From Saprospiraceae bacterium (GTDB lineage Bacteria > Bacteroidota > Bacteroidia > Chitinophagales > Saprospiraceae): a stretch of DNA of 64,000 bases. Within the stretch, counting starts at the first letter, position 1. Every line of letters begins with the position of its first letter. This document shows, piece after piece, positions 9,366 through 18,559 of this stretch. The stretch covers positions 62,001-126,000 of the forward strand of contig JADKBO010000015.1 of assembly GCA_016715105.1 (NCBI GenBank), in the 5' to 3' direction. The notes beneath the pieces are model-generated. The model saw nothing but the letters and a program-made list of their open reading frames with translations, did no database searches and had not been told where the DNA came from. The position numbers and the translations under genes were made by a program.

Positions 9366-10048
9366 AAGAAATATTCAATAATCCAGACATTCATTTTCCT
9401 TCGGAAGCACAAAATAAGCGTAAGGAAAAAATATGGTTGAGTTTGGATATTAATAAAAACAAAAGCAAAAATAAATGGCTATATACCCTGCTGTCGGTAT
9501 TGGTAATTCTAATACTTTCTTTGGTTTCAATTATTTTATGGCAAAAAAATAAACAAATCGTCGAAGAAAGCAAAACATTGAAAAATGCTTTTGCTCAAAT
9601 AAAGGAAGATGTCAACATTCTTAAAACAACTCAGATTGCCAAACCACAAATAAAAAAGGAACTTGACGAAATCATCACTTCAAACCTTGGAACAAAAACA
9701 AAGTCAGAGGAAACAATCATAAACCAAAATAAAATACCTTATAATTTAAAAAAGAAAGAGGTTCTAAATTCAAACACAGAAGAAAAAATCAATGAAATAT
9801 CAGTCATATCTACCCCACAATTGGCAAGTGCTCAAATAAAATATTTAGAAACTTCATTAGCAAAAACAAGCATAGCAAGACTGGATATTCAAAAAGAAAT
9901 TAAACCAAAAGTGTTTCTTCCTAAAGCTATAATTTTTGACTTAGATGCAGAGGGACAAGCAGAAAATGAAAGAAAGCCTTCTTTTATTAATCACCAGACA
10001 GATACAGACAATATGCGATTTTTTATAATCACAAAACACCTTAAATAA
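9350..10048 (+). CDS. Single-pass membrane protein, putative anti-sigma factor
   Basis: 232 residues. A short cytosolic N-terminus (MQNKLKEIFNNPDIHFPSEA) is followed by one transmembrane segment at about residues 42-64 (WLYTLLSVLVILILSLVSII), then a long Lys/Glu-rich coiled-coil-like outer part. It overlaps the sigma-factor gene and touches the next gene (stop/start overlap at 10048). Topology and position fit an anti-sigma factor, but the ZAS-type Cys/His motif is absent, so this is inferred from context. Confidence 0.65.
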   Translation: MQNKLKEIFNNPDIHFPSEAQNKRKEKIWLSLDINKNKSKNKWLYTLLSVLVILILSLVSIILWQKNKQIVEESKTLKNAFAQIKEDVNILKTTQIAKPQIKKELDEIITSNLGTKTKSEETIINQNKIPYNLKKKEVLNSNTEEKINEISVISTPQLASAQIKYLETSLAKTSIARLDIQKEIKPKVFLPKAIIFDLDAEGQAENERKPSFINHQTDTDNMRFFIITKHLK

Positions 10049-10974
10049 TGAGTACAGGCAAGACAATTATATCGATTTGCTTTATAATATTTGCATTGAA
10101 TGGTTCCATTTGTGCACAAGAATTAAATCAAATCAACAATTCAACTGACGAACTCACAGTACAAAGAAAGAATGGAGGTACGATCATTTTGAAAATTCCT
10201 AGCAAAGCTTCTTTTTCACAATACGATTACTGGAAAACGCTTCTTTTAGACTTCCAAAATGCTCTTGAAAAAGCAAAAGAAAATATTCCGAGATATGAAT
10301 TCTTCTCCATCTCCTATATCCAAGGTAAAACGCTTAAAATTGAAGACAGTCAAAATATCATCACTTTTGATGTTAAAAATGATCAAAATCCTAGAAAAAA
10401 AAATGTGAGCGCTCTTACTGATTTGAAAAATAATACAATATTAGAGTTGCATGTTTCTGAGATTGACGAATTATTTGATTCTTCGATCGCAATTGAAATT
10501 GACAGTGCCATCGCAGCAATAAAGTCTAAGAAAACTGATTTTTTAAGTAATAATCGATACTTCTATGACGGTTTAAAAAATGAATTAAAAACAAATAAAG
10601 CTAAAGTATTTCCTGCTATGACTTTAGGAGGTAACCTCAGTTTTTTCCAAGGAAAACCACTTACAGAAGGTAGACTAGGATTGGGAATCATCAGAAATAA
10701 TAAATTTTTGTTACTATCCAATGCCTTTTTGATTCAGTACGATGATGAAAGTAAAAAAGAAAAATTGGCTTACATGTTGGGTCCGCTGTTTTCTTATGAA
10801 TCCTTCGGAGCAGAATTTCTGGTTAAAATCAGTGATAAAAATGAATTACTCAAGGATTTAAATACTCGATTGAGTCTGAAGTATTATCATAAACTTTTTA
10901 TGGTTTCATTAGATTTTTATAATTACCCAGAATTGACTCCAAAATTCGGAATCTCTTTTGGAATCGGCAGATAA
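10048..10974 (+). CDS. Secreted protein of the ECF triad, unknown
   Basis: 308 residues with a clear signal peptide (SICFIIFALNGSICAQE). The middle is charged, and the last 110 residues alternate hydrophobic and polar residues (GLGIIRNNKFLLLSNAFLI, AEFLVKISDK, LSLKYYHKLFMVSLDFY, PKFGISFGIG), like a small outer-membrane barrel. The overlap of its start with the membrane protein stop indicates co-translation. It is probably the envelope partner of the sigma/anti-sigma pair. Confidence 0.65.
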   Translation: MSTGKTIISICFIIFALNGSICAQELNQINNSTDELTVQRKNGGTIILKIPSKASFSQYDYWKTLLLDFQNALEKAKENIPRYEFFSISYIQGKTLKIEDSQNIITFDVKNDQNPRKKNVSALTDLKNNTILELHVSEIDELFDSSIAIEIDSAIAAIKSKKTDFLSNNRYFYDGLKNELKTNKAKVFPAMTLGGNLSFFQGKPLTEGRLGLGIIRNNKFLLLSNAFLIQYDDESKKEKLAYMLGPLFSYESFGAEFLVKISDKNELLKDLNTRLSLKYYHKLFMVSLDFYNYPELTPKFGISFGIGR

Positions 10975-11057
10975 CCTAGACCACCTTCAAAAAATTACCT
11001 AAATAAATATTAATTCATTATGTTTAAAGTTTCATAACTATTGCGCACTTATCCATT

Positions 11058-11555
11058 ATGAAAATAATCAAAATCCTGCTCATCGCCTTCCTCATCATTG
11101 CCATTGGCTACGCCATCATTTTATATTTCACCCTCAAACCAAAAACAAGAGACGTTTCTCAACTGTCTCCCTATTTCGAAATCATCGGCAAGGATCTGAT
11201 TGTGCAGCGGGAAGCCAAGTTAGTGCGAAATTTGCCGGCCTTTGTTTATGAAAACCCTTATCTCATTCAGGAAAATGATCAACCAGTATATGAAGGCATT
11301 ACTGAAATTTATACCATCCCTGTAGGAACAGTGATCAAAATCGATAAGGCACAATTCATCAAAAATGGAGTGAGTGGTTTTACACATAGTGTGGTTTTTG
11401 GAACACTGGAAATACCAGGACAAGGACTCAAATCCTTTGAATACGTTTGGGGAAATCAAGCAATTACACTCGACGCCGGCAAACCACTGGAGTTTTCCTT
11501 TCCCATGGCCATCTGGCAAACAACTTCTGATGACGCTACCTATGAGTTTAAATAA
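11058..11555 (+). CDS. Membrane-anchored hypothetical protein
   Basis: 165 residues. One N-terminal transmembrane helix (IIKILLIAFLIIAIGYAIIL) is followed by a soluble beta-rich domain with VYEGITEIYTIPVGTVIKIDKA and a C-terminal FSFPMAIWQTT. No known motif recognised. It stands alone, 84 bases after the ECF triad. Confidence 0.65.
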   Translation: MKIIKILLIAFLIIAIGYAIILYFTLKPKTRDVSQLSPYFEIIGKDLIVQREAKLVRNLPAFVYENPYLIQENDQPVYEGITEIYTIPVGTVIKIDKAQFIKNGVSGFTHSVVFGTLEIPGQGLKSFEYVWGNQAITLDAGKPLEFSFPMAIWQTTSDDATYEFK

Positions 11556-11664
11556 TAATGCTGTGCCTAAGGCCTAATGTGTTAATCTTATTACAAAATA
11601 TAAGATTGGCCTCATAGTATTACAGAACAATATATATATTTGGAGACAACCATTCTAATAAAAC

Positions 11665-12360
11665 ATGGGCCGTTTGATCACAACATTTTGCTTGTTGCTG
11701 ATGTGCTTTACAACAATAAAGGCACAGGACGAAAAATATACACCAAACTGCCCCATTCACATCATCATCGCCTTGGATTTTTCTGCCAGCGAATTGGGTT
11801 TTGTGCATAAATTACAGCAGGCATTAACCGGCATTTCCAAAAAATTTGAACTCCACCCTACCATCCTTAAAATTGGTATCATAACATTCAACCGAGGCGC
11901 AGATATAGTCTTGCCCTTAACAGGAGAATCTGATAAACTCGATGAAGCCATCAATGCGCTTTCCAATCCTTACATGGTTTTTGCCACAGACATCCACGCA
12001 GCTTTCGAATCCGCTTATTTTGACTTCAAAAACAATTCCGTACCAGGAATTCCAAAATATTTGGTGCTGGTTTCAGACGGTGATCCGCATGCTCATCTTC
12101 GTGGGCGTGGATTTCAACAAGACCTGATCAATGCCGACTTTCTGAAAAAAGGTAATTTGGAAGATCGCATGGAACCCATCCACATCATCAGCCTTTATTC
12201 TGGACAGGAAACAGAAGATGAAAATGATTTTGATGAACACATCAGAATGGAATCCATGAATCACATGCGAAGATTGGCATCTGACGCCAGTTCATACTAT
12301 AACTTTAATGAGTTACCAAGTTTGGTCAACTTCTTTGTGAAAATATCTTCTTGTATGTGA
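11665..12360 (+). CDS. Secreted von Willebrand factor A-domain protein
   Basis: 231 residues with signal peptide (LITTFCLLLMCFTTIKAQD). It is a single VWA domain: the metal-ion site DFSAS (DxSxS) near residue 38, a TDIHAAFESA segment with the MIDAS Thr, and LVLVSDGDPHAH with the third acidic position. The domain fills the whole mature protein, so it is probably a binding module in the periplasm or outside the cell. Partner unknown. Confidence 0.8.
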   Translation: MGRLITTFCLLLMCFTTIKAQDEKYTPNCPIHIIIALDFSASELGFVHKLQQALTGISKKFELHPTILKIGIITFNRGADIVLPLTGESDKLDEAINALSNPYMVFATDIHAAFESAYFDFKNNSVPGIPKYLVLVSDGDPHAHLRGRGFQQDLINADFLKKGNLEDRMEPIHIISLYSGQETEDENDFDEHIRMESMNHMRRLASDASSYYNFNELPSLVNFFVKISSCM

Positions 12361-12389
12361 AAGTGGTCTGGAAGTAATTTATAATAAAA

Positions 12390-12560
12390 CTGAGCTTAGA
12401 CGAAAGAAGAAAGACGAAAGAAGAAAGTTCAAGATACGACAACACTTGTTAGCAAGTCTTTTAACAGAAATCCCACAAGTGCCTTAGAAGGCTAAAAGCT
12501 TTCGTCCTTCTTCCTTCATCGCTTGTCTTTCATCTCTCATCCTTCGTCTTATTTCTTGCA
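12390..12560 (+). repeat. GAAAGAAGAAAGACG low-complexity and its complement
   Basis: Near 12398-12430 are copies of GACGAAAGAAGAAAG. Near 12505-12553 are complementary-type words (CGTCCTTCTTCCTTC, CTTTCATCTCTCATCCTTCG). The two arms could pair into a long imperfect hairpin. Similar CTTTCGTCTTTCTTC text occurs at 17707-17735. Confidence 0.55.
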
Positions 12561-12586
12561 AACTATAATCTAATGTACCCAACCCC

Positions 12587-12619
12587 TTGATTCGAATGAC
12601 CAATTATTTTCTTACTTTG
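12587..12619 (+). promoter_or_regulatory. Candidate promoter of the M50 protease
   Basis: TTG at 12587-12589, a 22-base spacer, then TTACTTTG (12612-12619), one mismatch from TAnnTTTG. It lies upstream of the ATG at 12644, which argues against the longer TTG-initiated reading of that gene. Confidence 0.4.
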
Positions 12620-12643
12620 TGTCATCTATCGACAAAACAAACC

Positions 12644-13753
12644 ATGTCTAAAACAACTAAGAAATTAGGAAAAATTACCTCCTTTTTGATTGTATTTGCC
12701 ATTGCTTTATTTTTTGGCTACATGTTGGGCAAATTGCTGAAAGGAGACAGCAGTGTTGAAAGTAATGTGGGTATCAATACATGGTTAGTGATTCTTGCCA
12801 TTTTTCCCATCGTATTTTTTGTCCTTGGCATACATGAAGCTGGACACGCCCTGGCAGGCAAAATGGTTGGTTTTGAATTGATCAAATTTGCAGTTGGGCC
12901 ATTATCCATGGATAAAACTGAGGGAATCTGGAAATTCCATTTCAATAAAAGTATAGAAACGTATGGAGGATTGGTCATTAGTTTTCCAAAAGGGGATCAA
13001 AATCTTGGGCCTCGTTTTATGAAATATGTTTTAGGTGGGCCTATTGCTAGTTTGCTTTTGGCCTTTCTTGCGCTTCTTTTTTACTTTTTAATACCCAGTC
13101 TTGCAGTTTATTTCATCATCATAGGCATCATGTCACTTTTGATTTTTATAGTCACTATTATACCTGCTAAAGCTGGCTCTTTCTATACGGACGGGGCCAG
13201 GTTTTTTCGGATCTTTAAGGGTGGGAAAGTTGGTCAGTATGAAGTTTCATTTCTTAAAATAATGGCCAATACCTTGCAAGGTGTGCGACCTCGGGAATTA
13301 GTGGGATTGCCAGAACTGTTGGATCTTGGTATTGAATTGAATGAACCTTATGTGGTTTATTTATATGGAATCATGCACCAACATGCCTGGGATAAAAATG
13401 AAATCGAAGATGCGGAAATGTACTTAGAAAAATATTTGGAAGGAACGGCTGCTGCTCCCGCCATGATTGCAAATAGTGCCATACTGGATGCTGCTTTTTT
13501 TCATGCATACGAAAAAAAGGACTTGGAAAAAAGTAATGCCTATTTCCAAAAATTTGTAATGCAACCCTTTATTTCCCAAACACAAGTCCTTGCCACAGAG
13601 GCGAGCATTCATTTCATCAAAGGTGAATTAGAATTAGCCAAAGAAAAAGCAACAGCAGCAAAAGCTGGCATGGAGTATATACTCGACAAAGGAATGGCCG
13701 TCATTTATGGAGAAAAAATTGATAAACTACTCAAAACATTGTCGAACAATTGA
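12644..13753 (+). CDS. M50-type membrane metalloprotease-like protein
   Basis: 369 residues from the ATG at 12644. The zinc motif H64-E65-A-G-H68 sits in a membrane segment (VFFVLGIHEAGHALAG). A later YVLGGPIASLLLAFLALL resembles the second conserved region of site-2-type proteases, and the SFYTDGARFF segment supplies an Asp near the third. About five or six transmembrane segments end near residue 185. The C-terminal half is soluble and helical, TPR-like. Likely cleaves membrane substrates; the substrate is unknown. Confidence 0.82.
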   Translation: MSKTTKKLGKITSFLIVFAIALFFGYMLGKLLKGDSSVESNVGINTWLVILAIFPIVFFVLGIHEAGHALAGKMVGFELIKFAVGPLSMDKTEGIWKFHFNKSIETYGGLVISFPKGDQNLGPRFMKYVLGGPIASLLLAFLALLFYFLIPSLAVYFIIIGIMSLLIFIVTIIPAKAGSFYTDGARFFRIFKGGKVGQYEVSFLKIMANTLQGVRPRELVGLPELLDLGIELNEPYVVYLYGIMHQHAWDKNEIEDAEMYLEKYLEGTAAAPAMIANSAILDAAFFHAYEKKDLEKSNAYFQKFVMQPFISQTQVLATEASIHFIKGELELAKEKATAAKAGMEYILDKGMAVIYGEKIDKLLKTLSNN

Positions 13754-13874
13754 CTTATAGATTGTAAAAGAGTATTTATCTTGGCAGCACTCCTTTTTGA
13801 TCTTCGAATGAGTTAAATCCAAAAAAGACTAACTGGCTTTCCAGCGTGTTATCTCACTATTAAAACAACTGTTC

Positions 13875-15572
13875 ATGAAAAACTTGATGTTTCTTGGATT
13901 CCTATCGATTCTTTTTTCACAAACCACCTTTGCACAAGATCGGGTAAATGGTGCTTTATTCGCCACTCGATCAGAGGTTTTGGGTCAAAACGGCATGGTA
14001 GCAACGAGTCATCCGTTGGCCACTCAAGTAGGTCTTGATATTTTGAAAGCTGGAGGAAATGCCATAGATGCAGCCATTGCGGCAAATGCGACATTGGGCC
14101 TCATGGAACCCACAGGATCAGGTGTTGGCGGAGATTTATTTGCCATCGTCTGGGATGCTAAAACTAAAAAGTTATATGGCTTGAATGGTAGCGGACGTTC
14201 ACCAAAAAAACTCACTTTAGAATACTTCGAAAGCAAAGGCATGGAAAAAGTACCATCTTATGGACCGCTGCCGGTAAGTGTACCAGGTGCAGTCGATGCA
14301 TGGACGGAACTACATAAAAAGTTTGGCAGTTTTTCCTTAGAGCAAATTTTTAGTCCTGCCATCAATTATGCGGACAAAGGTTTTCCATTAACTCAATTGA
14401 TAGCATGGTATTTGGGTCAATCTGTGCCTAATTTTATGCGCCAAGGATACAAAAATATTGAGGACACCTACATCACTCAAAATGGTGGAAAACTACCCAA
14501 AGAAGGAGAAATTTATAAAAATCCATACCTCGCAAACACGTATCGCAAGATTGCCAAACAAGGTCGTGATGGTTTTTATAAAGGTGAAGTAGCGAAAACA
14601 ATGGCAGATTTCATCCAAGCTGAAGGTGGATTTTTATCTGTCGAAGATTTGGAGTCGCATCATTCAGAATGGGTAGAACCTGTTTCTGTCAATTACCGTG
14701 GATATGATGTTTGGGAATTACCTCCAAATGGTCAAGGAATTGCTGCATTGCAGATGTTGCAAATATTGGAGGGTTATGATTTTTCTAAAATACGCTTTGG
14801 CAGTGCTGAACATTTACATCTATTTATTGAAGCCAAAAAAATCGTTTTTGAAGATCGAAATAAATACTACGCTGACATGGATTTTGCAAAAGTGCCTGTG
14901 AAAGAGTTGTTGGCCGAAAGTTATGCAGACGAGCGTAGAAAATTGATTGGCCAAAGAGCATCCACCTACGAGGCTGGAGCCATCAGTGCTGGCGAAACCA
15001 TTTATATGACCGTTGCGGATAAATTTGGCAATATGATTTCTTTGATCCAAAGTAATTATAGAGGTATGGGTTCCGGAATGGCACCACCAAAACTGGGCTT
15101 TATGTTTCAGGATCGGGGTGAACTATTTAGTTTGAAAAGAGGACAAGCCAATACATATGCACCTGGCAAACGACCATTTCATACCATCATACCTGCATTC
15201 ATCACCAAAGACGGCGAGCCATTCGTGAGTTTTGGTGTAATGGGCGGTGATTTTCAACCACAAGGTCACACACAAATTGTGATGAATTTAGTTGATTTTG
15301 GAATGAATTTACAGGAAGCAGGTGATGCTCCACGTTGGGACCACACAGATAATTCACCGGGCCCTGGCTTACCTTCAACAGGAACAGGTGATGTCAGCGT
15401 AGAATCTGGCATTTCTTATGAAACGGTGAGAGGGCTTCTGGATAAAAGGCATAAAGTAGGTTTTGCGCGCGGTATTTATGGAGGATATCAAGCAATTATG
15501 TGGGATAAAGTCAATAAAGTTTACCATGGCGCTTCTGAGAGTAGGAAGGATGGGCAGGCTGCGGGATATTAA
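13875..15572 (+). CDS. ggt: Gamma-glutamyltransferase family protein
   Basis: 565 residues with signal peptide (LMFLGFLSILFSQTTFAQD). The N-terminal half has GMVATSHPLATQVGLDILKAGGNAIDAAIAAN and GSGVGGDLFAIVWD, classic Ntn-hydrolase GGT text. The nucleophile region is AGETIYMTVADKFGNMISLI, where the Thr after GE is the likely self-processing residue. SNYRGMGSG follows. This is the GGT-like branch with GETxY rather than TTH at the active site, so whether glutathione or another gamma-glutamyl compound is the substrate is open. Exported, periplasmic. Confidence 0.9.
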   Translation: MKNLMFLGFLSILFSQTTFAQDRVNGALFATRSEVLGQNGMVATSHPLATQVGLDILKAGGNAIDAAIAANATLGLMEPTGSGVGGDLFAIVWDAKTKKLYGLNGSGRSPKKLTLEYFESKGMEKVPSYGPLPVSVPGAVDAWTELHKKFGSFSLEQIFSPAINYADKGFPLTQLIAWYLGQSVPNFMRQGYKNIEDTYITQNGGKLPKEGEIYKNPYLANTYRKIAKQGRDGFYKGEVAKTMADFIQAEGGFLSVEDLESHHSEWVEPVSVNYRGYDVWELPPNGQGIAALQMLQILEGYDFSKIRFGSAEHLHLFIEAKKIVFEDRNKYYADMDFAKVPVKELLAESYADERRKLIGQRASTYEAGAISAGETIYMTVADKFGNMISLIQSNYRGMGSGMAPPKLGFMFQDRGELFSLKRGQANTYAPGKRPFHTIIPAFITKDGEPFVSFGVMGGDFQPQGHTQIVMNLVDFGMNLQEAGDAPRWDHTDNSPGPGLPSTGTGDVSVESGISYETVRGLLDKRHKVGFARGIYGGYQAIMWDKVNKVYHGASESRKDGQAAGY

Positions 15573-15588
15573 TGACCAAATTTCGTTA

Positions 15589-16302
15589 ATGGTAAAGCAA
15601 AAAATATTACGGGCCTATGAGCAAATGGCCAAAAAATACGATGAACTCATTGATCATAAACCTCACAATGCCTACTATGACCGCCCAACTACCCTACAGT
15701 TAATCGGTGATGTGGCGGGTAAAAATATCTTGGATGCAGCTTGTGGGCCAGGTAAGTATGCGGAAATTTTGATGGCTGCCGGTGCTCAAGTAACAGGTTT
15801 TGATGTAAGCCCAACTATGGTTGAACTGGCCAAAGCTAGAAATCATGGAAAAGGTCATTTTTTTGTGCATGATTTATCTGAAAGGTTAGCTGATTTGGCA
15901 GATGAAACTTTTGACATTATAGTTTGTGCATTGGCGCTCCATTATATTGAAGATTGGACGGTGACAATGCAAGAGTTTTTCAGATTATTGAAGGCAGGTG
16001 GAAAACTGGTCATTTCTATAGAACATCCCTTTTCAGAATATCAATACTATCAATCCAAAAAGTACTTCGAAATCGAACATGTCCACACCGATTGGAGGGG
16101 ATTTGGTGGATCGATTGAAGTCCATTGCTACCGCAGGTCCTTAACTGACTGCCTGATGCCTTTGATCAAAGCTGGATTTCAATTAGAAGAAATACTTGAG
16201 CCCAAACCCACTGAGGAGTTTGAAAAATTGGATCCTAGGCATTATCAAGAGTTGATGAATTTTCCTGCTTTTTTGTGTTTGAAGGCAGTTAAAGTTCGGT
16301 AG
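15589..16302 (+). CDS. Class I SAM-dependent methyltransferase
   Basis: 237 residues. Motif I is ILDAACGPGKYAEIL, then GAQVTGFDVSPTMVELAKAR (motif II Asp) and FDIIVCALALHYIEDW (motif IV). This is the Methyltransf_11/UbiE-like fold for a small-molecule acceptor. The ATG at 15589, 16 bases after the GGT stop, is preferred to the longer reading that overlaps GGT. Substrate cannot be told. Confidence 0.88.
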   Translation: MVKQKILRAYEQMAKKYDELIDHKPHNAYYDRPTTLQLIGDVAGKNILDAACGPGKYAEILMAAGAQVTGFDVSPTMVELAKARNHGKGHFFVHDLSERLADLADETFDIIVCALALHYIEDWTVTMQEFFRLLKAGGKLVISIEHPFSEYQYYQSKKYFEIEHVHTDWRGFGGSIEVHCYRRSLTDCLMPLIKAGFQLEEILEPKPTEEFEKLDPRHYQELMNFPAFLCLKAVKVR

Positions 16303-16579
16303 TTGGTTGGTCAAATACTGTAATTCCTTTGCAAGATGCTTTCCAGAATTTAATGCTCGGTTAATCACCCCAAGCAAGAAAATTATGGTGCCATTCCAGA
16401 TTTTATTTTGATCTTCAGGAATATCATTTGTATCGTGCCAGACGGTTTCGATACTCAATTATTGTTTTATTTGGTAAATGCAGAATATTTCAAAATTTCA
16501 AATGTGCAAATACAGTTGATGATTCATTTAATAATTCCTAAAAAAATCAAGATTTAAGCGAGAGATTGTAAAAAAATGA

Positions 16580-16587
16580 TACTTTTG
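16580..16587 (+). promoter_or_regulatory. -7 element of the SRP RNA
   Basis: TACTTTTG is an exact TAnnTTTG element seven bases before the predicted 5' end of the SRP RNA. No convincing TTG is seen at -33. Confidence 0.6.
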
Positions 16588-16593
16588 CAGCCT

Positions 16594-16683
16594 GTGAGGG
16601 CAAAATAGGCAGCTCCTTTTGAACTCCCCCAGGGCAGAAATGCAGCAAGGGTAAAAAGTTGAGCGCCTGGTTTTGTTCCTCAC
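16594..16683 (+). ncRNA. ffs: Small signal recognition particle RNA (4.5S-like)
   Basis: The conserved apical domain reads CCAGGGCAGAAATGCAGCAA then GGGTA: a GCA/TGC stem closed by a GAAA loop, flanked by the asymmetric CAGG/AGCA internal-loop sequence bound by Ffh. The outer arms pair in order: GTGAGG with CCTCAC, CAAAA with TTTTG, AGGC with GCCT and GCTC with GAGC. A TTTTTTG run follows at 16685. Length of about 90 bases suits the bacterial small SRP RNA. It guides membrane-protein targeting with Ffh. Confidence 0.92.
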
Positions 16684-16730
16684 TTTTTTGTTTAGACACA
16701 TATTTACACATCATAAAATCTTAATTTACC

Positions 16731-17387
16731 ATGTTATTTTTCATAGATACTGCAAATTTAGACCAAATTAAAGAAGCCAATGATTTAGGAATTTTGGACG
16801 GAGTTACCACCAATCCATCATTGATGGCAAAAGAAGGAATCACTGGACAAGCCAATATCATCAAGCATTATGTAGATATTTGCAATATTGTTGATGGCCC
16901 TGTAAGTGCTGAAGTAATCAGTACAGATTTCAACGGCATCATTGAAGAAGGAAAAAGATTGGCAGATTTACACGACAATATCGTGGTAAAAGTGCCAATG
17001 ATCAAAGACGGTATCAAAGCCATCGCTTGGTTTACAGAGCATGATATTGCTACAAACTGTACTTTGGTATTTTCTGCTGGACAAGCCATTTTAGCAGCTA
17101 AAGCAGGCGCAACTTTCTTGTCTCCATTCATTGGAAGAGTAGATGATACCAACTGGGATGGCGTAAGTTTGATCAAAGACATCGCTGAGATTTATGCTAT
17201 CCAAGGTTATGAAACCAGCATTCTTGCAGCATCTATCAGAAATTCAAAACACATCGTAGATTGCGCTAAAGCAGGAGCTGATGTAGTAACTTGTCCTTTA
17301 TCTGCAATTTTGGGATTGTTGAAACACCCATTGACTGACATAGGTTTGGAGCAATTTCTTGCAGACCACCAAAAGGCAGCAAAATAA
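16731..17387 (+). CDS. fsa: Transaldolase / fructose-6-phosphate aldolase family (small, class I)
   Basis: 218 residues, the size of the short transaldolase family. The opening MLFFIDTANLDQIKEANDLG and GVTTNPSLMAKEG are diagnostic. The Schiff-base Lys is K87 in NIVVKVPM. Later segments NCTLVFSAGQAILAAKAGA and ISPFIGR-like LSPFIGRVDD complete the TIM barrel. It works in the non-oxidative pentose phosphate branch or as F6P aldolase; residues alone do not decide which. It follows the SRP RNA by 47 bases and may share its promoter. Confidence 0.93.
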   Translation: MLFFIDTANLDQIKEANDLGILDGVTTNPSLMAKEGITGQANIIKHYVDICNIVDGPVSAEVISTDFNGIIEEGKRLADLHDNIVVKVPMIKDGIKAIAWFTEHDIATNCTLVFSAGQAILAAKAGATFLSPFIGRVDDTNWDGVSLIKDIAEIYAIQGYETSILAASIRNSKHIVDCAKAGADVVTCPLSAILGLLKHPLTDIGLEQFLADHQKAAK

Positions 17388-17421
17388 GATTTTCTATTCT
17401 TTATAGAATCGTATAAAATAC

Positions 17422-17467
17422 AACCCAAGGTTTGACTTTTGAAATTCAGACCTTGGGTTTTTTATTT
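17422..17467 (+). terminator. Rho-independent terminator after fsa
   Basis: ACCCAAGGT (from 17423) pairs with ACCTTGGGT (to 17458) across a 19-base loop, with a T run TTTTTTATTTTT following. It ends the SRP/fsa unit. Confidence 0.88.
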
Positions 17468-17779
17468 TTGTTAATCTCAATCTATGAATGCTGTTCTTGA
17501 ATTAACATGGTGACAAATTCACCCCCTACTCAGGGTTGGATGAAATTGGGGATTTGATTCCCCGAGCTTCGCACGTGGCTATTGAAATTGAACCCAGTCT
17601 GGGTTCTATCCAATTCACCACATTTTCCGACCTCTGATTTCAAATTGTAGGTTTTGATAAGAAAAAACATTGACATAAATTCTCTTAAGTGCCTATTTGG
17701 AAATTTACTTTCGTCTTTCTTCTTTCATCTTTATTCTTCTAAACTATTGTATCATTGTATTTGCAATTAATGTGTAATT
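17468..17779. other. Palindrome-bearing intergenic region
   Basis: No gene is seen. Contents: a perfect 17-base palindrome GAACCCAGTCTGGGTTC at 17590-17606 (8-base arms about one T), the nearby GGGGATTTGATTCCCC hairpin at 17548-17563, and a CTTTCGTCTTTCTTC low-complexity patch near 17710. TGTATTTG at 17756-17763 is a weak -7 element for the next gene. Confidence 0.5.
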
Positions 17780-18544
17780 ATGTCTATTCAAACAGAAGTT
17801 GAGTTTTTAGGAATTAAACAGATCAGTGAAGTGGTGGCCACTACGCTTGCAAAAATGCGTGAGTATGCCCAACCAGGTATGACCACATGGGACTTGGACC
17901 AATATGGAAAACAATTGTTGGAAGAAGCGGGGGCCCAATCGGCTCCCATGCATGATTATGATTTTCCAGGTTATACATGTATTTGTGTAAATGGTCAGGT
18001 GGCCCATGGCATTCCAAATAAAAAAACCGTCATCCAAACAGGTGATTTAATCAACATCGATGTGTCCGCTCTTAAAGACGGATTTTATTCTGATAATGGC
18101 GGTTCATTTGTTTTGGGCGAAGACAAATTTGGTCATCAAGAATTGGTCGGTGCTTCTAAAGAAATACTTTTTAAAGCCATCAACGCCATTTCAGGAGGTG
18201 TAAAAATCAATGCCATCGGTCACATCATCGAGAGTGAAGCGAAAAAAAAGGGTTATAAAGTAATCAAAAACTTGGCTGGTCACGGTATTGGAAGGGCATT
18301 ACACGAAGAACCAACCGGCATTCTCAATTATCGAGATTATTTAAACACCCAACGATTCAAAAAAAATAGCGTCGTTGCCATAGAAACTTTTATCGCTACC
18401 AAATCCACCCAAACCATCACCACCAAAGATGGATGGACCATGGTCGGAAATAAGGGCGGTTTTGTTGCACAACATGAACATACCATAGTGGTCACAGAAG
18501 CCAAGCCCATCATCCTCACCAAAGCCAACGGTATCTGGAATTAA
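17780..18544 (+). CDS. map: Type I methionine aminopeptidase
   Basis: 254 residues, normal for the enzyme that removes N-terminal Met in the cytosol. Visible metal and substrate residues: His in VNGQVAHGIP, Asp in NIDVSALKDGFYSDNG, His in GHGIGRALHEEP, Glu in VVAIETF and Glu in VAQHEHTIVVTE. The start ATG is followed by SIQTEVEFLGIKQISEVVA. It is the first of three closely spaced genes (15 bases to the next). Confidence 0.95.
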   Translation: MSIQTEVEFLGIKQISEVVATTLAKMREYAQPGMTTWDLDQYGKQLLEEAGAQSAPMHDYDFPGYTCICVNGQVAHGIPNKKTVIQTGDLINIDVSALKDGFYSDNGGSFVLGEDKFGHQELVGASKEILFKAINAISGGVKINAIGHIIESEAKKKGYKVIKNLAGHGIGRALHEEPTGILNYRDYLNTQRFKKNSVVAIETFIATKSTQTITTKDGWTMVGNKGGFVAQHEHTIVVTEAKPIILTKANGIWN

Positions 18545-18559
18545 ACCTAAAAAAAGCGC

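Noticed and set aside
16183..16458. Minus-strand ORF opening SIETVWHDTNDIPEDQ, partly overlapping the methyltransferase
   Set aside because: Starts with TTG and runs into the antisense of a good gene. The first 50 residues look protein-like and may be a fragment of a lost gene, but support is too weak.
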